From: DASVSL01 sp036388095
Lineage (GTDB): Bacteria > Patescibacteriota > Saccharimonadia > Saccharimonadales > Saccharimonadaceae
Assembly: GCA_036388095.1 (NCBI GenBank)
Contig: DASVSL010000028.1
Location: 1 to 7,788 of the forward strand
Direction of reading: 5' to 3'
DNA: 7,788 nucleotides
The notes below the pieces were generated by a model. It was not told where the DNA came from. It did not search any database and was given only the letters and a program-made list of their open reading frames with translations. Positions 1-4,466 of the stretch are shown in pieces (position 1 is the stretch's first letter; every line of letters starts with the position of its first letter). The position numbers were made by a program, and so were the translations under genes.

Positions 1-53
1 ACCGGTTACAGTGTCTCAAGGAGATAAACTTCTACTACAATGGTGGCTCACGG

Positions 54-569
54 ATGGATCTGGAGCTATTTCTGAACTACCATTTTGATTATCAAAAAAT
101 GGATAATGAAGTCGAATTAGTACTGGCACCGCAGGCATTTCAGTTAGTACTCCAAAGACTTGAGAGGTCACTCTCGAATACCCAGACTAAACCACCGGCT
201 ACTTACAGGTGCCAGCTATTTACACGAGATAATCGTGTCATGATAGCCCTGAATGACGATAAGTTTCAGGTAGCGAGAGTGAATAGTGGCAGCATGATTG
301 AGCGGCTCCTGCTAAAACTCGAGCGACTGCCCTCATCAGAAACGCTTACTAGCGTCGAGTTTCAGCCCAATCGCAATGATTTCAGTTTTACCAGACTAAT
401 AGACAAATACGACTACAAGTGGCTCAAAACAATGTTGCCAGTGTGTGAACCTGCCGTCATATCGATACAGAATCCAGCAGAATTAGACATGAATCAACTC
501 CTCACCATGTTGCCGGAGATTGCCGAGAATTACCGGCAACCTATTGCACGCTATTTGGGCATAGAATAA
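54..569 (+). CDS. Hypothetical protein, possibly 5'-truncated by the window edge
   Basis: I do not recognise this 171-aa protein. It is soluble-looking, with no signal peptide, membrane segment or obvious catalytic motif, and has mixed charge with alternating hydrophobic stretches suggesting a small alpha/beta fold. The ATG at 54 has no ribosome binding site at normal distance. An AAGGAG lies at 18-23, about 30 bases too far upstream. The frame stays open without a stop to base 3, and the residues before the ATG look like ordinary protein, so the true start may lie left of the window. It is AT-richer than the genes beyond 2800 and sits upstream of a 54-aa ORF and a serine recombinase on the same strand, so it is probably cargo of the same integrated element. 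The reading frame is convincing; the function is unknown. Confidence 0.62.
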   Translation: MDLELFLNYHFDYQKMDNEVELVLAPQAFQLVLQRLERSLSNTQTKPPATYRCQLFTRDNRVMIALNDDKFQVARVNSGSMIERLLLKLERLPSSETLTSVEFQPNRNDFSFTRLIDKYDYKWLKTMLPVCEPAVISIQNPAELDMNQLLTMLPEIAENYRQPIARYLGIE

Positions 570-605
570 ACATCTGCCGAGTTGTTTCGATAATCACACA
601 ATAGA

Positions 606-636
606 CCATGACTGTACTACTGTGACTTAGTCATGG
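606..636. promoter_or_regulatory. Inverted repeat overlapping the start of the 54-aa gene (operator-like)
   Basis: CCATGACT at 606-613 and AGTCATGG at 629-636 form a perfect 8-bp inverted repeat with a 15-base spacer. The right arm contains the ATG (633-635). TGACT recurs at 623-627, so that 623-633 is itself the palindrome TGACT-T-AGTCA. Three half-sites around a start codon fit an operator or an mRNA hairpin hiding the start. Binding is inferred, not shown. Confidence 0.35.
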
Positions 637-797
637 AAGAGAACGCCATCATATCAGTCAGCGAGTTCAGAGTAATTACTGGTATTACGCCTGCTGTGAT
701 GGAAGACAGCAAAGTTATTGAAGCTATCCGTCAACTAGACGTGATGGCTCAAATCTATATCAAAAAGGTAAAGTCAGAACTGCAAAATAAGGAGTAA
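633..797 (+). CDS. Small hypothetical protein (54 aa) of the integrated element
   Basis: ATG at 633 to TAA at 795-797 encodes 54 residues beginning MEENAIISVSEF and ending KSELQNKE. The composition is protein-like: a short N-terminal strand, then a helix-rich body with a hydrophobic segment around residues 35-43 (LDVMAQIYI) and a Lys-rich tail. There is no clear Shine-Dalgarno upstream; the start codon lies inside an inverted repeat. It sits 70 bases before the serine recombinase on the same strand, which is where recombination directionality factors or element regulators are often found. That role is a guess from position, since no helix-turn-helix or known family is visible. Codon use resembles the flanking element genes. 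Confidence 0.55.
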   Translation: MEENAIISVSEFRVITGITPAVMEDSKVIEAIRQLDVMAQIYIKKVKSELQNKE

Positions 798-823
798 TGC
801 AGCGGTTCCAAAATCCATGATAG

Positions 824-850
824 GTTATTGAAATAACATACCCATCGGGT
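824..850. repeat. Two adjacent short inverted repeats upstream of the recombinase
   Basis: GTTATT (824-829) and AATAAC (832-837) form a perfect 6-bp palindrome with a 2-base centre. ACCC (840-843) and GGGT (847-850) follow directly. They sit 18 bases before the recombinase start. TTGAAA at 828-833 and CAGAAT at 851-856, 17 bases apart, could be a weak -35/-10 pair overlapping them. An operator or part of the recombinase promoter is plausible but unproven. Confidence 0.3.
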
Positions 851-867
851 CAGAATTAGAGGTGTAT

Positions 868-2460
868 ATGAAGAAGAAACTGCCTAATGTCAAAACCGGT
901 GCCGTGATTTATACACGAGTATCCAGTGACCGTCAGGTCGATAATATGAGTTTGGGTGAGCAGAAACGAATCTGCGAAGAGTTTTGCAGGCTAAAACAGT
1001 TCTCTGTAATCAGGCAATTTGCCGAGGAAGGAGAAAGTGCGAAAACAGCAGACCGTACAGAACTTCAAGAACTTTTGAAGTTCTGTTTGGCAAACAAGAG
1101 TACTATTGGTCATCTGGTCGTCTACAAAGTTGATAGGTTTTCCAGAAAAGTTGCGGATCACTCGGCACTACGAGCATTGCTCAAGAAGCTAGACATAATA
1201 TTGTGGTCAGCATCTGAACCGATAGATTCCACCACGACCGGCATGCTACTGGAAAACGTACTCGCCAGCTTTGCTCAGTTCGATAACGATGTACGCTCGG
1301 AAAGGTCTCGCGGCGGCATGGTAGCCAGAGTTCGAGAGGGCTGTTGGGTAAGCAAGGCACCTATTGGATATACCAATTTCAAGGATGAAACTAAACGCCC
1401 CACTCTTGCTATAACCGCTGAAAATGCCGAGCTGCTTTTTGGGTTTTTCTCTGAGTTTGCTACCGGCAACTATACTCAGACCCAAGCAGTTGAACTTGCC
1501 CATAAAATGGGCATTTACAGTAAGGGTACCAGACTCATTTCGAGAAACGGTACAATCAAGTTACTTCGAAATCCTGTATACGCCGGATATATCCAGAACG
1601 ACCTGTCGAGTGGTGAAAGAATCAAGGGAATCCATACGCCAGTTATAACTCTTGACCACTACCTGCTCATACAAAGTATATTGGACGGTAAAGGAAGACC
1701 TCGGTCCAGCCAACCACGGAATAAGCCGGCATACCCTTTGCGAGGCTTCTTGTTGTGCGGTATTTGCAACAAACCGCTCACGGCAAGTGCATCAAAAGGT
1801 AGAGTCGGACATTTTCCGGCATATCACTGCACAACATGTACACGCAAAGTGACCGGCAATACTGTACGCATACCCAAGCAAAAAGCTCATGAACAATTTG
1901 AGGCATTACTCGCCAAAGCCGAACCGGCGACATGGGTGCCTGATATTTTCAAGCAAGTTGTTCTGAGGCGTTGGAATCAAGACTTTGTATATGCCCAGCA
2001 GGAGCGGCGTAAGATTGACCAGCAGCTCAAGGATGCCGAAGATATGAAGAATAGTCTTATGGATAAGTTCCTCAAGGACATCATTCCAGCCGAAACATAT
2101 CAAGAGCAAGAGAACCGACTCGCCATACAGCGTGTTGAATTAGAGGTAGCAAGAAATGAACTCAAAGACACCGAAAGCCGGAATGAGCAGATTGTAGACC
2201 AAGCAGTTTCATTCCTGGTCAATCTACCGGTTTCCTGGCGTACAGCCGAGCTAAACGACCAGCAACGGTTCCAAAATGCTATTTGTGAAGCCGGAATTGT
2301 CGTAAACCCAGATAAGACATTTGGAACCGCAAAACTTAGCCCCATTTTGCAGGAAACATCAGATATAGAACGACATTACGAAGGCAATAAAAAAGACCTT
2401 TCCGAAGAAAAGTCTCTTTTGGTGACCTCACGGAGAATCGAACTCCGATTGCCAGGATGA
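868..2460 (+). CDS. Large serine recombinase (site-specific integrase)
   Basis: A 530-aa serine integrase that cuts and rejoins attachment sites through a phosphoserine link. From the ATG at 868: the resolvase catalytic domain covers about residues 10-150, with the nucleophile expected at Ser19 in YTRVSSDRQ, and DRFSR at 89-93 supplying catalytic arginines. The recombinase DNA-binding domain covers about 165-270, with APIGY at its start. A zinc ribbon lies at about 293-326 with Cys297, Cys300, Cys321 and Cys324. A coiled coil follows at about 374-443. The length is typical of the family. ATG 868 is preferred because AGAGG (858-862) sits 5 bases before it; GTG at 862 is an alternative. The last 13 or so codons are antisense to a tRNA-Glu gene and the stop lies in its anticodon loop, implying integration at this tRNA. 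The C-terminus may therefore differ in the excised form. Confidence 0.93.
   Translation: MKKKLPNVKTGAVIYTRVSSDRQVDNMSLGEQKRICEEFCRLKQFSVIRQFAEEGESAKTADRTELQELLKFCLANKSTIGHLVVYKVDRFSRKVADHSALRALLKKLDIILWSASEPIDSTTTGMLLENVLASFAQFDNDVRSERSRGGMVARVREGCWVSKAPIGYTNFKDETKRPTLAITAENAELLFGFFSEFATGNYTQTQAVELAHKMGIYSKGTRLISRNGTIKLLRNPVYAGYIQNDLSSGERIKGIHTPVITLDHYLLIQSILDGKGRPRSSQPRNKPAYPLRGFLLCGICNKPLTASASKGRVGHFPAYHCTTCTRKVTGNTVRIPKQKAHEQFEALLAKAEPATWVPDIFKQVVLRRWNQDFVYAQQERRKIDQQLKDAEDMKNSLMDKFLKDIIPAETYQEQENRLAIQRVELEVARNELKDTESRNEQIVDQAVSFLVNLPVSWRTAELNDQQRFQNAICEAGIVVNPDKTFGTAKLSPILQETSDIERHYEGNKKDLSEEKSLLVTSRRIELRLPG
2389..2419 (-). terminator. Intrinsic terminator of tRNA-Glu with UUCG tetraloop
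   Basis: On the minus strand, immediately after the encoded CCA, an AAAGAGACTTTTC arm pairs with GAAAGGTCTTTTT. The uninterrupted helix has two G-T wobbles, a C(TTCG)G tetraloop at 2403-2406 and a T run at 2389-2394. This is a textbook rho-independent terminator placed right behind the tRNA. On the plus strand the same hairpin lacks a free T run, so it should not stop the recombinase transcript that passes through it. It encodes recombinase residues from about 508 on, ahead of the tRNA overlap. Confidence 0.8.
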
Positions 2461-2494
2461 AAACCTGGTGTCCTAACCGTTAGACGATGAGGCC
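2420..2494 (-). tRNA. tRNA-Glu, anticodon TTC, CCA encoded
   Basis: The 75-nt gene folds into a full cloverleaf read on the minus strand. The acceptor GGCCTCA pairs with TGAGGTC (one G-T). The D-arm is GTCT/GGAC, the anticodon stem CCAGG/CCTGG with loop TTTTCAT (TTC at 2461-2459), the variable loop CAAT, and the T-stem CGGAG/CTCCG with loop TTCGATT. The discriminator is A (2423) and CCA is encoded at 2422-2420. It reads GAA/GAG codons. An intrinsic terminator follows at once. A plus-strand serine recombinase gene ends inside it at 2458-2460, marking the gene as a probable integration target. The tRNA remains structurally complete. Confidence 0.97.
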
Positions 2495-2516
2495 AAGTGA
2501 TGAGCGAAAAGATGAA

Positions 2517-2538
2517 GAAAATGTGTTTACATATTTTC
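2517..2538. repeat. AT-rich imperfect palindrome near the tRNA-Glu 5' side
   Basis: GAAAATGTG (2517-2525) pairs with CATATTTTC (2530-2538), nine pairs with one G-T and a TTTA loop, 23 bases before the tRNA 5' end on the minus strand. It lies where a promoter or operator for the tRNA would be expected, but I see no clear -35/-10 pair. Confidence 0.3.
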
Positions 2539-2560
2539 TCACCCTTTTCCGAAGCACGAC

Positions 2561-2585
2561 GGGCTCATCTTTCGAAGATGAGGCC
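2561..2585 (-). repeat. Palindromic hairpin repeat, copy A
   Basis: CTCATCTT (2564-2571) and AAGATGAG (2575-2582) form a perfect 8-bp stem with a 3-base loop. Outer GGG and GCC extend it with one mismatch. On the minus strand it begins GGCCTCATC, identical to the first nine bases of the adjacent tRNA-Glu. The bases on its other side (GAAGCACGACGG, 2551-2562) also recur near copy C. Confidence 0.7.
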
Positions 2586-2629
2586 GGATACACTTCCGAA
2601 TTTCTACCGGACATTTCCGAGAAATTTGA

Positions 2630-2653
2630 GGCTCATCTTTATAGGATGAGGCC
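2630..2653 (-). repeat. Palindromic hairpin repeat, copy B
   Basis: CTCATC (2632-2637) and GATGAG (2645-2650) form the stem around a 7-base centre. GG at the minus-strand 5' end pairs with CC on the far side, leaving one bulged C. It again begins GGCCTCATC on the minus strand. It is the least perfect of the three and its left flank has diverged. Confidence 0.65.
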
Positions 2654-2692
2654 AGCTCTGAAATAACTCAACTATCTTTTTTGAAGCACGCC

Positions 2693-2717
2693 GGACTCAT
2701 ATTTAGAATATGAGGCC
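2693..2717 (-). repeat. Palindromic hairpin repeat, copy C, with compensatory change
   Basis: CTCATATT (2696-2703) and AATATGAG (2707-2714) form a perfect 8-bp stem with a 3-base loop. Compared with copy A, one base pair has changed on both arms (C-G to A-T), so the pairing is kept. The flank GAAGCACGCCGG (2683-2694) matches copy A at 11 of 12 positions. The minus strand begins GGCCTCAT like the tRNA. Confidence 0.7.
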
Positions 2718-2768
2718 GAATCATTACCTTGCTGTGGCTAGTCTTTCCCATCCAGTCATTCGACCATC

Positions 2769-2789
2769 AAAAAATCAGCCGACGGCTGA
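2769..2789 (-). terminator. Minus-strand intrinsic terminator
   Basis: TCAGCC (2775-2780) and GGCTGA (2784-2789) form a 6-bp GC-rich hairpin with a 3-base loop, followed on the minus strand by six T (2774-2769). It is oriented to end transcripts coming from the 116-aa/49-aa ORF pair at 2880-3379, whose last stop lies about 90 bases upstream. Confidence 0.72.
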
Positions 2790-2832
2790 CTGATTGTATC
2801 ATGAGCTAACAGATGTGTGAATGAACTCACGA

Positions 2833-2861
2833 CGACGGATGGCTCAAGGCCGGATCCGTCG
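2833..2861. repeat. Strong hairpin between the 49-aa ORF and its terminator
   Basis: CGACGGAT (2833-2840) and ATCCGTCG (2854-2861) form a perfect 8-bp stem. GGC and GCC extend it after a small bulge. No T run follows on either strand, so it is not a standard terminator. It could be a 3'-UTR structure of the minus-strand transcript or a protein-binding palindrome. Confidence 0.45.
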
Positions 2862-2879
2862 CCGCGAGGTAGGGGGTTG

Positions 2880-3029
2880 TCAGCCGCGACTACGCGGACG
2901 AGGCTTCTGCGACGCTGCTGCGATAATCCTGTCACGCTCACGTCGAGTCATCCGCGGCAATGTGGCGCGCGGTTCATCGCGCCTGCCAGTGAGAGCTCCG
3001 TGAGTACGGCCAGGTGTATCGCGCCCCAT
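2880..3029 (-). CDS. Small basic hypothetical protein (49 aa), coupled to the upstream ORF
   Basis: The ATG (3029-3027) shares one base with the TGA of the 116-aa ORF in a TGATG junction, and the frame ends at TGA (2882-2880). The product is 49 residues, very rich in Arg, with a likely helix reading MTRRERDRIIAAASQ around residues 27-41 and a PRPRSRG tail. There is no Shine-Dalgarno of its own in view, which suggests translational coupling. I recognise no family; the charge would suit nucleic acid or ribosome binding, but that is speculation. An internal ATG at residue 27 could be the real start of a 23-aa peptide. Confidence 0.42.
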   Translation of the reverse strand: MGRDTPGRTHGALTGRRDEPRATLPRMTRRERDRIIAAASQKPRPRSRG

Positions 3030-3379
3030 CAGAGCCGTACCACGCGGATGACGCCCGCAGCCTCTGGCTGATACTCCAGCTGATACGGCCGCCCTTTCCA
3101 GGTAACCGCCAGAGCTACCTGCCTTCGCAGATCTCGTCGAGCCGCTTCCGAACAGCCGACAAACCTCGGCTTATTGCTGTTGATGACGTCGGCGACGATC
3201 TTGCTCGGCATGCCGACGACATACTTCTTACGCGATGCATCGATGTAGCTTCTCAACTCCTTCAAAAACACATCGATGAGTTCGGGTCCGGCTAGTGCGT
3301 CGGGTCTGGGCACGCGGTGCTCACTTTCGATAGGCGACAATGACCAACATAGCCGTTTTTCTAACGGCGCGATCCGCAT
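3029..3379 (-). CDS. Hypothetical protein (116 aa)
   Basis: I do not recognise this protein. It is soluble and fairly basic. The central part (ELIDVFLKELRSYIDASRKK, about residues 33-52) looks helical. It is followed by a Val/Ile-rich stretch and a C-terminal TWKGRPYQLEY segment suggesting strands. No signal peptide, membrane segment or Cys pair is seen. The start is uncertain: ATG 3379 has only a distant GAGGAG (3406-3401), 21 bases upstream. A CTG at 3391 would be better spaced but is a rare start. It overlaps the 49-aa ORF by one base and both run toward the terminator at 2769-2789. A weak promoter TTGATT-17-TATACC lies at 3435-3407. The frame looks real from its composition, with moderate confidence. 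Confidence 0.55.
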   Translation of the reverse strand: MRIAPLEKRLCWSLSPIESEHRVPRPDALAGPELIDVFLKELRSYIDASRKKYVVGMPSKIVADVINSNKPRFVGCSEAARRDLRRQVALAVTWKGRPYQLEYQPEAAGVIRVVRL

Positions 3380-3406
3380 TGGGCGAATCAGACTATGTTG
3401 CTCCTC

Positions 3407-3435
3407 GGTATACGCTAGTCGATCAGAAAAATCAA
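3407..3435 (-). promoter_or_regulatory. Possible promoter for the 116-aa ORF
   Basis: Read on the minus strand, TTGATT (3435-3430) and TATACC (3412-3407) are separated by 17 bases, each matching four of six consensus positions. Transcription would start near 3400, which would leave out the GAGGAG. The -10 overlaps one copy of the TATACGCTA repeat. Another TATAAT lies farther upstream near 3473-3479, so the assignment is tentative. Confidence 0.3.
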
Positions 3436-3507
3436 TCTTTATGAATATATACGCTACATGTAGTGTTATACATTATAATTTTACACTATTTTCCCACCTA
3501 TAGCGTA
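3409..3507. repeat. Repeated TATACGCTA motif and nested inverted repeats
   Basis: TATACGCTA occurs at 3409-3417 and again at 3448-3456. Its inverted core TAGCGTA lies at 3501-3507. Between the outer arms 3450-3456 and 3501-3507 lies an inner pair, TAGTGT (3461-3466) and ACACTA (3483-3488), and the palindrome CTACATGTAG (3454-3463). The arrangement sits in a divergent intergenic gap and resembles a multi-site operator. No regulator gene is visible nearby. Confidence 0.4.
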
Positions 3508-3545
3508 GACACTGATTATCTCGCTTATGTATATAAATAATATTA

Positions 3546-3575
3546 TTGACATTTGTCAACCTACGCGCCTATAGT
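3546..3575 (+). promoter_or_regulatory. Sigma70-type promoter with palindromic -35 for the LPATG surface protein
   Basis: A perfect TTGACA (3546-3551) and TATAGT (3570-3575) are 18 bases apart. Transcription would begin near 3582, giving a leader of about 75 nt before the ATG at 3658. The -35 is one arm of the perfect inverted repeat TTGACA-TT-TGTCAA (3546-3559), so a repressor bound there would block polymerase. Confidence 0.6.
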
Positions 3576-3657
3576 TACCGCAAACGTCCGCAAAAAATTA
3601 TTAGTCGGCTACTCGGCCACTGCGCCACAGGCCGTAACCCACAAAGGAACACATCTT

Positions 3658-4389
3658 ATGTCAACTGTATCCCTCACCCGAACAGGCCTCGTCGGCATCT
3701 CGGCCTTGCTGTCAGTCTTCAGCCTCGCCCTCTTGCCAAGTGTCACTGCGTACGCAACTACCGACGCCGACGCGACGGTATCTGTCAACGAAGTACTTGT
3801 TACTCCAGCCACCGAATCCGTCGTCGAACCTGCCGTCACCGAAGCAGCCCCACTGCTCGATGCGACCATCGTCGCCGAAAGCACCATCGCTGAATCACCA
3901 AGCCTTGCCGTTACAACTGACGCGGCGCGTGAGTCGACTACTCCTGTACGTAACGACGCTTCTAAAAAAGAAGACCGAGGCCCTGTTGCCAATGATGACA
4001 CTCGTGGCCATGAGCCAAGAGACCGTGACCATGGTGATAAAGATCGTGAACACGGCCACAAAGACCGCGAGCACAAAGGCAAGAAGTGGCACCACCAGCA
4101 CAAACACTGGAACCACGATACTGTCTGTGAAGAAGACGAAGAAGTCATCGAGCCTGGTATGGGCGGTGGCGAAGAGATTGACGTAATCGTAGAAGAAGAA
4201 GCGATCGAGCTACCTGAAATTGAGGAAGTGATCGAAGAAGACGTCGTCTTGGCCGCAACTGTTACCGAAGCGCCAGCCAGCCTACCTGCAACCGGTGCAA
4301 GTAGCAGCGTCAGCCCACTCCTGAGCATCCTGGCAGCCGTTTCAGCCTACGGTGCCGTCGCTGGTGCGATCCGCCTGCAGCGCCGTTAA
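3658..4389 (+). CDS. Secreted His-rich, acidic surface protein with LPATG sorting signal
   Basis: A 243-aa exported protein of unknown function. Residues 1-33 are a Sec signal peptide: an N-region with one Arg, a hydrophobic core, and a likely cut after AYA. Residues 34-95 are Ala/Thr/Val/Glu-rich and look disordered. Residues 118-153 are dense in His, Asp, Lys and Arg, with HHQHKHWNH near the end. A lone Cys follows at 157, then a strongly acidic stretch at about 158-195. LPATG at 209-213, a hydrophobic segment and a final RLQRR form a sortase-type cell-wall sorting signal. The ATG at 3658 is chosen because AAAGGAA lies 8 bases before it and the signal peptide begins there; an earlier in-frame ATG at 3553 falls inside the promoter. 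The His-rich part could bind metal ions. No sortase gene is in the window. Confidence 0.85.
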   Translation: MSTVSLTRTGLVGISALLSVFSLALLPSVTAYATTDADATVSVNEVLVTPATESVVEPAVTEAAPLLDATIVAESTIAESPSLAVTTDAARESTTPVRNDASKKEDRGPVANDDTRGHEPRDRDHGDKDREHGHKDREHKGKKWHHQHKHWNHDTVCEEDEEVIEPGMGGGEEIDVIVEEEAIELPEIEEVIEEDVVLAATVTEAPASLPATGASSSVSPLLSILAAVSAYGAVAGAIRLQRR

Positions 4390-4422
4390 GGGCAACAACC
4401 CTTTCCAGAACATACAAAACGT

Positions 4423-4442
4423 GCTGTACTAGATGTACCAGC
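4423..4442. repeat. Small hairpin in the gap between the two surface protein genes
   Basis: GCTGTAC (4423-4429) and GTACCAGC (4435-4442) form a 7-bp stem with one bulged C, ending 9 bases before the AAAGGAG of the next gene. It may affect translation. A weak TTTCCA-17-TGTACT pair (4402-4430) overlaps it, so the second gene may have its own promoter, but read-through from the first is equally likely. Confidence 0.28.
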
Positions 4443-4466
4443 TGAGTGATAAAAGGAGACCGCCGT

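Larger units (their letters stand above)
2495..2879. other. Gene-free stretch upstream of tRNA-Glu, rich in palindromes
   Basis: I find no convincing coding region here. A 61-codon minus-strand frame at 2756-2941 overlaps both the terminator and the 49-aa ORF in another frame and looks accidental. The contents are an AT-rich imperfect palindrome at 2517-2538, three related hairpin repeats at 2561-2717, a minus-strand terminator at 2769-2789 and a strong isolated hairpin at 2833-2861. The first 270 bases are AT-rich like the element to the left; base composition becomes GC-rich from about 2820. Confidence 0.6.

Noticed and set aside
2389..2420. Terminator acting on the recombinase mRNA (plus strand)
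   Set aside because: On the plus strand the only T run is part of the stem and the hairpin is followed by GGTGACC; the minus strand has the proper T tract for the tRNA.
2551..2717. CRISPR-like array of three palindromic units with 39- and 44-base spacers
   Set aside because: Only three copies, with differing loops and arms, and no Cas gene or leader; the similarity to the tRNA end explains the shared bases better.
2756..3003. Small GC-rich frames on both strands (2756-2941 minus, 2817-3071 plus, 2821-3003 plus)
   Set aside because: They cut across the minus-strand terminator or the 49-aa ORF, have no ribosome binding site, and read as Arg/Ser/Pro-rich off-frame sequence.
2790..3020. tmRNA or other housekeeping RNA in the GC-rich stretch
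   Set aside because: No tRNA-like ends with CCA or recognisable tag frame on either strand; a coupled ORF explains part of it.
3553..3657. Upstream ATG extending the LPATG protein by 35 residues
   Set aside because: It lies inside the -35/-10 region and would place a basic stretch before the signal peptide; ATG 3658 has a good Shine-Dalgarno.
3609..4328. Long minus-strand frame of 239 codons opposite the LPATG protein
   Set aside because: A Ser/Thr-rich shadow produced by Glu/Asp/Ala codons on the coding strand. The plus-strand frame has promoter, Shine-Dalgarno, signal peptide and anchor.
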